The notes beneath the pieces were generated by a model. It had not been told where the DNA came from, did not search any database, and worked only from the letters and a program-made list of their open reading frames with translations. This document shows, in pieces, positions 41,829 through 49,736 of a stretch of DNA of 57,506 bases. A program made the translations under genes and the position numbers. Position 1 is the first letter of the stretch. Each line of letters begins with the position of its first letter. The stretch is taken from positions 1-57,506 of IMG/VR virus record IMGVR_UViG_3300002141_000035. One strand, given 5' to 3'. The stretch is from a virus.

Positions 41829-43023
41829 AAATAATAAATATGAAATACAAACGCCGTCTGGATTTCAACATTTTGAAGGAATTAGAAAGTTGGAGAAATC
41901 CGAACATGTAAAATTGACATTATCGGATGGAACAGTTCTCAAATGTTCACTCACACACCCATTTATATCTAATGGAAAAGAAATAAAATGTTCGGAATTA
42001 TCAATTGGCACTATTTTAGATTCACGTCAACTTAATAAATATACTACAGTTAAATGTATTGAAAAAATTAATGATTCAATACTATTATATGATATAGTAG
42101 AAGTTACTGGTGGGAATATTTTTTACGTCGATGGGATTGTCTCACATAATTGTGATTTTACAACAACTGGCCATACCGTATTGGAAACCGATACGTTGAA
42201 ATGGATTAAAGAAAATAGAATTAAAGACCCAATAGAAAAACGATTTGCAAACCAAAGTCTATGGATTTGGGAATATCCAGATTATACGAAGAATTATTTG
42301 ATTTGCGCCGACGTTGCTCGTGGTGATGGTGATGATTATTCCGCATTTCACGTTCTTGAAATGGAATCATTGACACAGGTTGCGGAATTTAAAGGTGCGG
42401 TAGATACCAAGACTTATGGAAATCTACTCGTCAGTATGGCAGTCGAGTATAATAAAGCAATATTGGTCGTGGAAAATAACAACATCGGATGGGCAACTCT
42501 ACAACAGGTTATTGATTCACAGTATCCAAATACATTTTATAGTAGTGCCGATTTACACTACGTCGATTTGGAAAAACAATTAACTAACAAACATCATCGA
42601 ATTGAGAGAAACATGGTTCCGGGTTTCACCACAACCACCAAAACCAGACCACTTATAATTTCGAAATTGGAAGATTATTTCAGAGAACGTAGTGTTATTA
42701 CAAACTCGATTCGATTATATGAAGAATTATCCGTCTTCATCTGGAATAATGGAAAAGCACAAGCAATGACTGGATATAATGACGATTTAGTTACTTCATT
42801 GGGTATGGGATTATGGGTAAGAGATACAGCACTTAGACTCAAATCTGAATCCGGGGAGTATGTTAAATCATTAATCGGAGGTATTAGTAAAACAGGTGAT
42901 ACCGAGGTTATTTATACATCCCAAACAAAGAAATCTCATGATTATTGGAGCATGCCTTCATCAGCCGGTAGTTCATTAACAAATCCAAATAGAGAAAGAG
43001 AAGATCTAAAGTGGTTGTTATAA
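41821..43023 (+). CDS. terL: Split-intein C-fragment fused to terminase large subunit, C-terminal part
   Basis: 400 residues from the ATG at 41821. Residues 1-110 are the intein C-part: MIKNNKYEIQTPSGFQHFEG, block B-like LKCSLTHPFISNG, block F-like LLYDIVEVTGGNIFYVDG, and the end IVSHN (Asn110, AAT 42148-42150) followed by Cys111. Residues 111-400 are the TerL nuclease domain: CDFTTTGHTV, ICADVARGDGDDYSAFH (first acidic residues), ILVVENNNIG, and AMTGYNDDLVTSLGMG (final Asp pair). Splicing of 248 and 290 residues gives a 538-residue terminase. An upstream TTG at 41806 is possible but not needed. Confidence 0.93.
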   Translation: MIKNNKYEIQTPSGFQHFEGIRKLEKSEHVKLTLSDGTVLKCSLTHPFISNGKEIKCSELSIGTILDSRQLNKYTTVKCIEKINDSILLYDIVEVTGGNIFYVDGIVSHNCDFTTTGHTVLETDTLKWIKENRIKDPIEKRFANQSLWIWEYPDYTKNYLICADVARGDGDDYSAFHVLEMESLTQVAEFKGAVDTKTYGNLLVSMAVEYNKAILVVENNNIGWATLQQVIDSQYPNTFYSSADLHYVDLEKQLTNKHHRIERNMVPGFTTTTKTRPLIISKLEDYFRERSVITNSIRLYEELSVFIWNNGKAQAMTGYNDDLVTSLGMGLWVRDTALRLKSESGEYVKSLIGGISKTGDTEVIYTSQTKKSHDYWSMPSSAGSSLTNPNREREDLKWLL

Positions 43024-43053
43024 TACACAATCACTATATATATCATATATTTT

Positions 43054-45048
43054 ATGGCGAATAACAACAACGATAAACCAATAGATTTAAAATCAAAAAG
43101 TCTTTATGCGAGATTGAAAAGACTTTTTTCCACAGATGTCATAGTCCGTAATGTCGGTGGTAAAATGTTGAAGATAAAAGATACCGACCACGTTCAGTAT
43201 GCGACGGATAGAAATACATTGCGTGATAGATTTAATCGAGTAAGAACATCTGGTTACGGTCAGTATAGTAGAGATTTCACTCTTGCATATCAAGCTTCTC
43301 GAATCGAATTATTCCGAGATTATGATACAATGGATATGGATCCAATCATTGCATCTGCGTTGGATATTTACGCGGATGAATGTCTCACACAAAATGAAAT
43401 GGGATTTATTCTGAATATAAAGGCCGACGATAATAATATTAAGAAGATTCTCGAAAATCTTTACTATGACATTTTGAATATCGAATTCAATCTATGGAGT
43501 TGGACACGTAATATGTGTAAATACGGCGACTTCTACTTGAAAATGTATATCTCCCCGGAATATGGTGTTTATTTGGTCGAACCACTATCGGCTTATAATG
43601 TTAGTCGAGTTGAAAATAGTGATCCAATGAATAAAAACTACGTGAAGTATCAAGTTAGTTTTGAATCGGGTGTCATGGAAGAATTGGAAAATTATCAAGT
43701 TGCACATTTTAGATTGATAAGTGATAGTAATTTCCTTCCTTATGGTAAATCAATGATTGAAGGTGGCCGTCGTGTTTGGAAACAGTTGAGTCTGATGGAA
43801 GATGCTATGTTAATTCATCGTATCATGCGTGCACCGGATAAACGGGTATTTAAAATTGATATCGGAAATATACCTCCATCCGAAATTGATAATTTTATGG
43901 AACGAACCATTAGTAAGTTGAAGAAAGTTCCATATATTGATGAACAGACGGGTGATTATAACCTTCGATTTAATATGCAGAACATGGTGGAGGATTTCTA
44001 TCTACCGGTTCGTGGTAGTGATAGTGGAACAGATATTCAACCGTTATCCGGTATGGAATTTACGGGTATTGATGACATCGAATATTTGAGAAACAAAATG
44101 ATGGCTGCGTTGAAAATTCCGAAAGCCTTCTTGGGATATGAAGAAGATTTGAGTGGTAAAGCAACATTGGCTGCGGAAGACATTCGTTTTGCAAGAACTA
44201 TCGCACGTATTCAAAAAATTCTTGTCAGTGAATTAACAAAAATTGGTATCGTTCATTTATATTCACAGGGATATACCGATGAGAATTTGGTAGATTTTAG
44301 ACTAGAATTGACCAATCCATCAACTATCTTCGAGAAAGAAAAAGTGGATATTTGGGGTGCTAAAGTTGGTGTTGCTAAGGATATGATGGAAAATAAACTC
44401 TTCTCTAAGAAGTGGATATATGCACATGTATTTAATATGTCCGATGAAGATGTATTGGATACCAAGAGTGAAGTGGTTGAAGATGCTAAACAAAATTGGA
44501 GATTTGCACAAATTGAAGAGGAAGGTAATGATCCAGCAGTTTCGATGCAAAAAGTTGATGGAGGTGGTAACTTGGAACCTCTTGGAGGCGGCGGTGGTGG
44601 GGCTGGATACACTCCTACCGATAAAGATGGGGAGGAAGACACTGGTGAACCGGGACCAGAGGGTGAAGGTGAACCGGGGGGGGAACCTGGCGATGAGGCA
44701 GGAGCTAATACCGGTAAAGTCAAACCAGAACCAGGCGCTAAGGATTTAGGGGGAACGCCGTTGGCTGAAAAAACTTATGTTAGACCGTCGCAAAAGGGTA
44801 AGAAAAATGCTCGTGATTATCCTTTCGGAGAAGATCCACTTGGTCGGTTGGAAAATAGAGCCGATTATCGAAAAAATCCAATTCGTCATAAATTCAAAAA
44901 TAACTCACCATTGGGATTTGAGTCGATTAATTTGAGTAGTTTATCATCTCATTTAAACCGGAACGTTAAGACGGAATTGATAACGGAAAGTGGAAACACC
45001 AAGTCAATGTTAGATGAAACTAACATCATTTCCGACGATAAGAATTAA
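43054..45048 (+). CDS. gp20: Portal protein, gp20-like
   Basis: 664 residues. The core follows T4 gp20: RDYDTMDMDPIIASALDIYA (about residue 90), MCKYGDFYLKMYI, IPKAFLGYEEDLSGKATLAA and EDIRFARTIARIQK (about 355-385). The portal forms the dodecameric ring at the packaging vertex. It is longer than T4 gp20 (524) because of a Gly/Pro/Glu-rich, probably disordered insert (about 505-570) and an extra C-terminal tail. Tail sheath and tube genes, which lie between terminase and portal in T4, are absent here. Confidence 0.93.
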   Translation: MANNNNDKPIDLKSKSLYARLKRLFSTDVIVRNVGGKMLKIKDTDHVQYATDRNTLRDRFNRVRTSGYGQYSRDFTLAYQASRIELFRDYDTMDMDPIIASALDIYADECLTQNEMGFILNIKADDNNIKKILENLYYDILNIEFNLWSWTRNMCKYGDFYLKMYISPEYGVYLVEPLSAYNVSRVENSDPMNKNYVKYQVSFESGVMEELENYQVAHFRLISDSNFLPYGKSMIEGGRRVWKQLSLMEDAMLIHRIMRAPDKRVFKIDIGNIPPSEIDNFMERTISKLKKVPYIDEQTGDYNLRFNMQNMVEDFYLPVRGSDSGTDIQPLSGMEFTGIDDIEYLRNKMMAALKIPKAFLGYEEDLSGKATLAAEDIRFARTIARIQKILVSELTKIGIVHLYSQGYTDENLVDFRLELTNPSTIFEKEKVDIWGAKVGVAKDMMENKLFSKKWIYAHVFNMSDEDVLDTKSEVVEDAKQNWRFAQIEEEGNDPAVSMQKVDGGGNLEPLGGGGGGAGYTPTDKDGEEDTGEPGPEGEGEPGGEPGDEAGANTGKVKPEPGAKDLGGTPLAEKTYVRPSQKGKKNARDYPFGEDPLGRLENRADYRKNPIRHKFKNNSPLGFESINLSSLSSHLNRNVKTELITESGNTKSMLDETNIISDDKN

Positions 45049-45087
45049 ATATATTACAAAATATAGAATTTTAACAAAAAAACACAA

Positions 45088-45094
45088 TATTTAT
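45088..45094 (+). promoter_or_regulatory. Candidate late promoter element TATTTAT
   Basis: CAATATTTATAAATTAAGG ahead of the ATG at 45116 (21 nt). Confidence 0.35.
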
Positions 45095-45115
45095 AAATTA
45101 AGGTAAATTAGATAT

Positions 45116-45982
45116 ATGCATAAGTCTAAACATTCGAAATTCAAAAATACGGGAATATTATTTGAATTATTAGCGAGACAAGTGACCGCCGACATTTTGG
45201 CGGGTAAAAACGAGTCGAAAGCTAAAGATATTCTATTCAAGTATTTTAAAGAAAGCAAACAGCTTGGGAAGGAGTGGCAGTTATACAACTTCCTCGTCAA
45301 TGAACAGTTTCTTACTGAGTCTAAAGCGGAACAATCACTTTCGGTGGTGTTAAAAACGAGGGAATCCCTTAATACCAAACAACTCAATCAGGAAAAATAC
45401 GATTTAATCAAGGAAATTAAGGAAACATATCCCATCGACGCATTTCTAAAATCGAGTATTAAAAATTATAAAGTTCACGCATCTATCTACAAAGTATTTG
45501 AAAATCACATCGAATCAAACAGTTTTAGAATTGAAGATGTAGTTAAAGCCAAATCCTTCTTATTGGAAAATTTAGTTGTCAATAAGAAGGATAATCAGGT
45601 TAAAGACGATGAATTGTTGGAGTATTACAGAAAGGAAAGTGAAGAAGTTCGTTTATTGGCATATAAATTCTTGGTTGAAAAACTCAACAGTAAATACAAC
45701 TCCTTAGATTCAAGTCAGAAGAGAATGTTGAAGGAATATATCAACGGAGTGTCTAACACAACACATATTTCTACATTTATTGCGGAAGAAAAGAGTAAAA
45801 TTCAAAAAGAATTGGAAGATTTATCTCCAAATATTGATTCACAAATTATCCGCATCAAAATTAACGAAGTAAATAATCAGTTAAATAAGATAAATTTGAG
45901 TAAGGGTGTTAAAGATAATCACGTCATGTTGTTGTTACTCTCATATGAATTGATTAAAGAAATCAAAGCCGGATTGAAATAA
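45116..45982 (+). CDS. Helical protein of the head-assembly cluster
   Basis: 288 residues, almost entirely helical and charged; begins MHKSKHSKFKNTGILFELLA. It lies between portal and protease, where T4 has the small prohead core proteins gp67/gp68, but it is much longer than those and I see no clear homology. A prohead core or assembly role is inferred from context. Confidence 0.65.
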   Translation: MHKSKHSKFKNTGILFELLARQVTADILAGKNESKAKDILFKYFKESKQLGKEWQLYNFLVNEQFLTESKAEQSLSVVLKTRESLNTKQLNQEKYDLIKEIKETYPIDAFLKSSIKNYKVHASIYKVFENHIESNSFRIEDVVKAKSFLLENLVVNKKDNQVKDDELLEYYRKESEEVRLLAYKFLVEKLNSKYNSLDSSQKRMLKEYINGVSNTTHISTFIAEEKSKIQKELEDLSPNIDSQIIRIKINEVNNQLNKINLSKGVKDNHVMLLLLSYELIKEIKAGLK

Positions 45983-45983
45983 T

Positions 45984-46616
45984 ATGAAGGACATTAAATC
46001 AGCAATAAAAAAGATTGTTAGTGAAATCTTGAAAGAAATGACCTCCACTGGTTCAGTGGCTGGTTATCAGACACCATTTGCGTTTAGTCGTAAAGGTGCA
46101 GGTAAAAACGCGGCAACTAAAGGTAGTGAAAAGTTGGGTTATAAACCCGTAAAAGACATTGATGAAACGGTCGAAGAGGAATATGAGAAATTAAATGAAG
46201 AAGCTTCATACGATGCGTCCAAAGATGTACAATCTTTAAAACAAGCAATGGCGTCAACCGAATATTCATTGGAACAAAAATTTCGTCAAAATTTAACACA
46301 GAAATTAGCGGGTAAAAATGTTCAGGCACAGGCTAGTAAAGGATATGGTCAAGCTGAAAAAATGTATAATGTAAGAGTGGATGTAGTCACTTTGGAAGAT
46401 TATTATGGTAAAGACGATTATAAGTTGATTTTACATGGGGCTGAATCTGGTCGTCAAGAAAAGGATAAACAATTTTTTGTAAATACAGCCATTCCATTAA
46501 AAATTATGTCGAATGCTACACAAGCTGGTGTATCGCAACCTGCTGTTCCAACAGCCGTAGCTCCAGTAGCGCCAGTAGCTCCTACAACCCCTCTTGAAAA
46601 ACAAATTGCTAACTAA
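45984..46616 (+). CDS. Hypothetical protein of the head-assembly cluster
   Basis: 210 residues. The N-terminus MKDIKSAIKKIVSEILKEM is the recurrent amphipathic helix. A mixed domain follows, and a Pro/Ala/Val-rich tail (PTAVAPVAPVAPTTP) ends it. Its start lies one base after the preceding stop and its end lies one base before the protease ATG, so the three are translated as a block. Possibly an internal head protein; unknown. Confidence 0.65.
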   Translation: MKDIKSAIKKIVSEILKEMTSTGSVAGYQTPFAFSRKGAGKNAATKGSEKLGYKPVKDIDETVEEEYEKLNEEASYDASKDVQSLKQAMASTEYSLEQKFRQNLTQKLAGKNVQAQASKGYGQAEKMYNVRVDVVTLEDYYGKDDYKLILHGAESGRQEKDKQFFVNTAIPLKIMSNATQAGVSQPAVPTAVAPVAPVAPTTPLEKQIAN

Positions 46617-46617
46617 T

Positions 46618-47226
46618 ATGAAAGAATTATTGATAGAATGTATTCCATTCGAGTTTAAACAAACATTAAACGAGTCAGCGGCTGATGGTAAAATGTGTGT
46701 TAGTGGTATTTTACAACGTGCGGAGTCAAAAAATCAAAATGGTCGAGTGTATCCTTTTGAAATATTACAACGTGAAGTTGAAAAGTATAATCAAAATTTT
46801 GTTCAACAAAAACGTGCAATGGGTGAATTAGACCATCCAGACAGTGAAGTTGTGAATTTAAAAAACGTTAGTCATAACATACTCAGAACATGGTGGAATG
46901 GTAAAGAATTGATGGGTGAAGTGGAAATTTTGACTACTCCAAGCGGTAATATTTTGAAAGAATTGTTGAAATGTGGAATCACCTTGGGAATTTCTAGTCG
47001 TGGTGCTGGAACGGTGAAGAAGGTTAATGAAAGCACCGTAGAAGTGAACGACGATTTTAGTTTAATTGCGTTTGATTTTGTTAGCAATCCTAGCACCATT
47101 GGGGCATTTATGTCTCAAAAGGCTCCAATGAATGAGTCGGTAACGAGGAATGTAATTAATCCAATTGATAATAAGTGGACCAAAGTGGATGATATTATTC
47201 GAGACATTTTATCGGAAATTAAATAA
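46618..47226 (+). CDS. gp21: Prohead core protease, gp21-like
   Basis: 202 residues, like the 212 of T4 gp21. Motifs are NQNGRVYPFEILQREVEKY (about residue 40), GELDHPDSEVVNLKNVSHNI with the catalytic-type His, and LGISSRGAGTV with the Ser (about residues 125-135). This serine protease cuts scaffold and capsid proteins during prohead maturation. The ATG at 46618 is chosen because it follows the previous stop by one base; an upstream in-frame start at 46594 would overlap that gene. Confidence 0.92.
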   Translation: MKELLIECIPFEFKQTLNESAADGKMCVSGILQRAESKNQNGRVYPFEILQREVEKYNQNFVQQKRAMGELDHPDSEVVNLKNVSHNILRTWWNGKELMGEVEILTTPSGNILKELLKCGITLGISSRGAGTVKKVNESTVEVNDDFSLIAFDFVSNPSTIGAFMSQKAPMNESVTRNVINPIDNKWTKVDDIIRDILSEIK

Positions 47227-47231
47227 CAATC

Positions 47232-47750
47232 ATGATAAATGACAATAGTGGTAAACAAATATTGAAGGGGTTGATACGGGAATTTCTTTCCGAGGAAGCC
47301 GAAAATCCCGTTGTTAAGAATGTTAAGGCGCAGGATAACTTTGATGATTTTGTAAACAAACCAGAAAATGTTGGTCAACCTTTCACGCGAGATGAAATAG
47401 ACATTTTACAAACATTGGATATTAAACCCGATGAATCTTCCGCAACTCAAATCAAGTATAGTGCGACGGAACAGACAAATGGTAATAATAAGCAAATGGT
47501 GGTAATAAAAAAATTACAACCTAAACCCGTTTTTGTAGCGTTATGTTGTCCAGATCGTAGACCGGTGAATTTGAGTGCTGACGATGTTGATGTGGCGTCG
47601 GCCGTAAGTCCTACACCCGCACCACAACCAGAGAAAGTTGAGAAGGATACTATAATAATCAAAATAAGTAGACCTATCAATCCTAGAGGTGATGAACATG
47701 CGTTATTTAATTTTGTGAATTACATTGTAAAGGAATTGAATATCAAATGA
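47232..47750 (+). CDS. Hypothetical protein of the head-assembly cluster
   Basis: 172 residues. MINDNSGKQILKGLIREFLS shows the recurrent N-terminal amphipathic helix. The middle is probably disordered, with a Pro-rich linker (VSPTPAPQPEKVEK), and the C-terminal part has a small beta/alpha unit. The TGA overlaps the next ATG (47747-47750). Unknown function. Confidence 0.65.
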   Translation: MINDNSGKQILKGLIREFLSEEAENPVVKNVKAQDNFDDFVNKPENVGQPFTRDEIDILQTLDIKPDESSATQIKYSATEQTNGNNKQMVVIKKLQPKPVFVALCCPDRRPVNLSADDVDVASAVSPTPAPQPEKVEKDTIIIKISRPINPRGDEHALFNFVNYIVKELNIK

Positions 47751-48049
47751 ATAAGTTAACATTAAAAAGTGCTATTCAAACCGATTACATTCCACCCGAT
47801 GATTGGTTAATCCATGAATGGGAGATGTTAAATGACCTTGGTTTTGAGGTTGATGATGCATATTCCATGTCATTTGAACAGTTGGAGGACTTTCTCGGTA
47901 AAGAAAAAAAGGTTAAATTCAAAGTTTACCGTAAAAAAGATGGTTGGTATTTAGAACCAACCATAAACAATCAAAAAACAAAAACGGAGATATTCCGATA
48001 TCACACAAAGTTGATGCATCGGATTCACGACCTATTTGGAAAATTTTAA
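47747..48049 (+). CDS. Small hypothetical protein of the head cluster
   Basis: 100 residues; MNKLTLKSAIQTDYIPPDDW then an acidic helix and a basic C-terminal half (KVKFKVYRKKDGWYLEPTIN). Translationally coupled to the preceding gene through ATGA. Not recognised. Confidence 0.65.
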   Translation: MNKLTLKSAIQTDYIPPDDWLIHEWEMLNDLGFEVDDAYSMSFEQLEDFLGKEKKVKFKVYRKKDGWYLEPTINNQKTKTEIFRYHTKLMHRIHDLFGKF

Positions 48050-48050
48050 C

Positions 48051-48057
48051 TATTTAT
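48051..48057 (+). promoter_or_regulatory. Candidate late promoter element TATTTAT
   Basis: AACTATTTATAATCGTATG: the ATG at 48064 is 7 nt beyond the heptamer and supports that start. Confidence 0.45.
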
Positions 48058-48063
48058 AATCGT

Positions 48064-48546
48064 ATGATACAATTGAAAAAACTTTTGGAAGGCATGAATA
48101 TTGACGGAAATCCGGTCAAACCAACAGCACCAGTGGCTCCACAATCGTCACAAGGTAAAGAGGATAAAACTCCTAAAATGTCAGTGGATGAAAAAAAGAA
48201 ACTGGTAACAATGGTTGCTCGTTACAATGAATATGGTAAATCTGTATATCGTGAAACGAAAATTACCGAAGTTGCTAAAAATTTACAAGAAATTGCCGAT
48301 TTGTCTGAAGCATATGCTATCAACGAATGTGGTGATTGGTTTGAAGAAAACACTGTAAAGAGACATTATCAAGAAATAAAAAAATACTCAGAACAATTTG
48401 GTAAATTAGCTAAAGAAGTTCAAATTCGAGAACAACAATTAGAGGCTTTATATGAGGATATTGGTAAAAAACTCGAAATGTATTTTGATATTGATGATCC
48501 ACAAAATAATCAACAATCTGGCCAACCTCAATCGCCAACTAAATAA
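48064..48546 (+). CDS. Helical hypothetical protein before the scaffold gene
   Basis: 160 residues from the ATG at 48064. After MIQLKKLLEGMNIDGNPVK and a Pro/Ala linker, the protein is a long charged helix or coiled coil (about residues 50-145), ending Gln/Pro-rich. The frame is open upstream to about 47944 within the previous gene, but the TATTTAT element places the start at 48064. A prohead core role is possible from position. Confidence 0.65.
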   Translation: MIQLKKLLEGMNIDGNPVKPTAPVAPQSSQGKEDKTPKMSVDEKKKLVTMVARYNEYGKSVYRETKITEVAKNLQEIADLSEAYAINECGDWFEENTVKRHYQEIKKYSEQFGKLAKEVQIREQQLEALYEDIGKKLEMYFDIDDPQNNQQSGQPQSPTK

Positions 48547-48573
48547 AATTTAACGTTTTTGTATTTTTAATTA

Positions 48574-48580
48574 TATTTAT
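48574..48580 (+). promoter_or_regulatory. Candidate late promoter element upstream of the scaffold gene
   Basis: TTATATTTATAC, 98 nt before the scaffold ATG (48678). The intervening AT-rich leader has no ORF. The scaffold and capsid genes may therefore have a real 5' leader. Confidence 0.3.
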
Positions 48581-48677
48581 ACAACGAATACAATATTATT
48601 CATATATTGTTCCGAATTTTACACACTTCATTGAAGTTCTATAATAACTTCACAAAAATAACCAAAAGTTAAAACAT

Positions 48678-49736
48678 ATGAGTTCAGAATTATTTAAAGA
48701 AGCTATCGCTGATGCAAAAGCAGTTCGTGCAAGCGCACTCGCAAATGCTAAAGCGTCCCTCGAAGAAGCTTTCGCTCCAAGAATGGCCCGTTTGATGGCT
48801 GAAAAATTAAAAGAAGAGTTGGGTGAAGAAGAAGGAACTGATGAAGAAGAAGGAACTGAGATTCCTCTCGCGCCTGATCCTGTCGATGGATTATTCATCG
48901 AAGATGCAGAAATCACCTCAGAAGACATTGATGCAATTTTGGCAGAGTTGAATAAAGATATTAACGAAGAAGACGTTCCACCAGCATCTGATGCTCCGGT
49001 TGATGCTTCCGTTCCAGCTCCTGCTGCTCCAGTTCCACCAGTCCCAGGCGCACCAATTGACCCAGCTACCGTTCAAACAGTTGCTGCTCCAGTTATGGTT
49101 GTCGCACCGGATCAATTACCAGGCGCACAAGGTGCTCCAGTTCCTCCACCATCTGCTCCTCCAACGGATGTCCCACCACCAGTTGATGCAGACCTCAACT
49201 TGGAAGCAATGATTGCTAGTTTGAATGAAGAAGAGGAAGAAAAGAAAGACGATGACGATGAAGAAATCGACTTAAACGAATTACTCTCAAGTTTGTCTGA
49301 AAATTCCGATGAGAAGGAAGAAAAAGACGAAGAAAAAGAAAAAGAACTTGAAGAAACCAAAAAACAATTTGCCGAGGCTTGCGAGACTATTGAATTCTTA
49401 CGCAGCCAACTCAACGAAGTGAACCTATTGAATGCAAAACTGCTTTATACGAACAAATTGTTCAAAGCACACGCATTTGATAACTCACAAAAAATGAAGA
49501 TTATTGAAGCGTTCGACTTAACTAAGTCCGTTCGTGAAGTTAAATTGACCTACAATAATTTGTCAGAAGCATTTAATCTTAGCAAAGTGAAGAAGGCCCC
49601 AAGCCAAAAGACCACGATTGCTGAAGGCTTCGCATCACAATCAACTGGAACAACCAAGCCTGCCGAGAAAATCGTCAGTGCTCCGATTAACGAAACGGTT
49701 TCAAGATTCCAAAAACTCGCTGGTATCAAGAAGTAA
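48678..49736 (+). CDS. gp22: Prohead scaffold protein, gp22-like (full-length copy)
   Basis: 352 residues. It is helical and acidic at the N-terminus, then has a Pro/Ala linker (about residues 100-170), a highly acidic segment and a coiled coil. The C-terminal domain NLLNAKLLYTNKLFKAHAF then MKIIEAFDLTKSVREVKLTY is the conserved gp22 core. Scaffold proteins shape the prohead and are digested by gp21. T4 gp22 has 269 residues. The 3' two thirds of this gene are duplicated downstream (51480-52320). Confidence 0.88.
   Translation: MSSELFKEAIADAKAVRASALANAKASLEEAFAPRMARLMAEKLKEELGEEEGTDEEEGTEIPLAPDPVDGLFIEDAEITSEDIDAILAELNKDINEEDVPPASDAPVDASVPAPAAPVPPVPGAPIDPATVQTVAAPVMVVAPDQLPGAQGAPVPPPSAPPTDVPPPVDADLNLEAMIASLNEEEEEKKDDDDEEIDLNELLSSLSENSDEKEEKDEEKEKELEETKKQFAEACETIEFLRSQLNEVNLLNAKLLYTNKLFKAHAFDNSQKMKIIEAFDLTKSVREVKLTYNNLSEAFNLSKVKKAPSQKTTIAEGFASQSTGTTKPAEKIVSAPINETVSRFQKLAGIKK

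Noticed and set aside
40235-43023. terL as a pseudogene broken by stop codons
   Set aside because: Both halves keep intact motifs, and the break is bordered exactly by intein ends with Cys1 and His-Asn-Cys, which indicates trans-splicing and not decay.
47944-48063. Upstream extension of the 160-residue gene
   Set aside because: It lies out of frame inside the previous gene, and a TATTTAT element points to the ATG at 48064.
49112-49414. Ser-rich minus-strand frame opposite the scaffold gene
   Set aside because: Poly-Ser is the antisense reading of the acidic GAA/GAC-rich scaffold segment.
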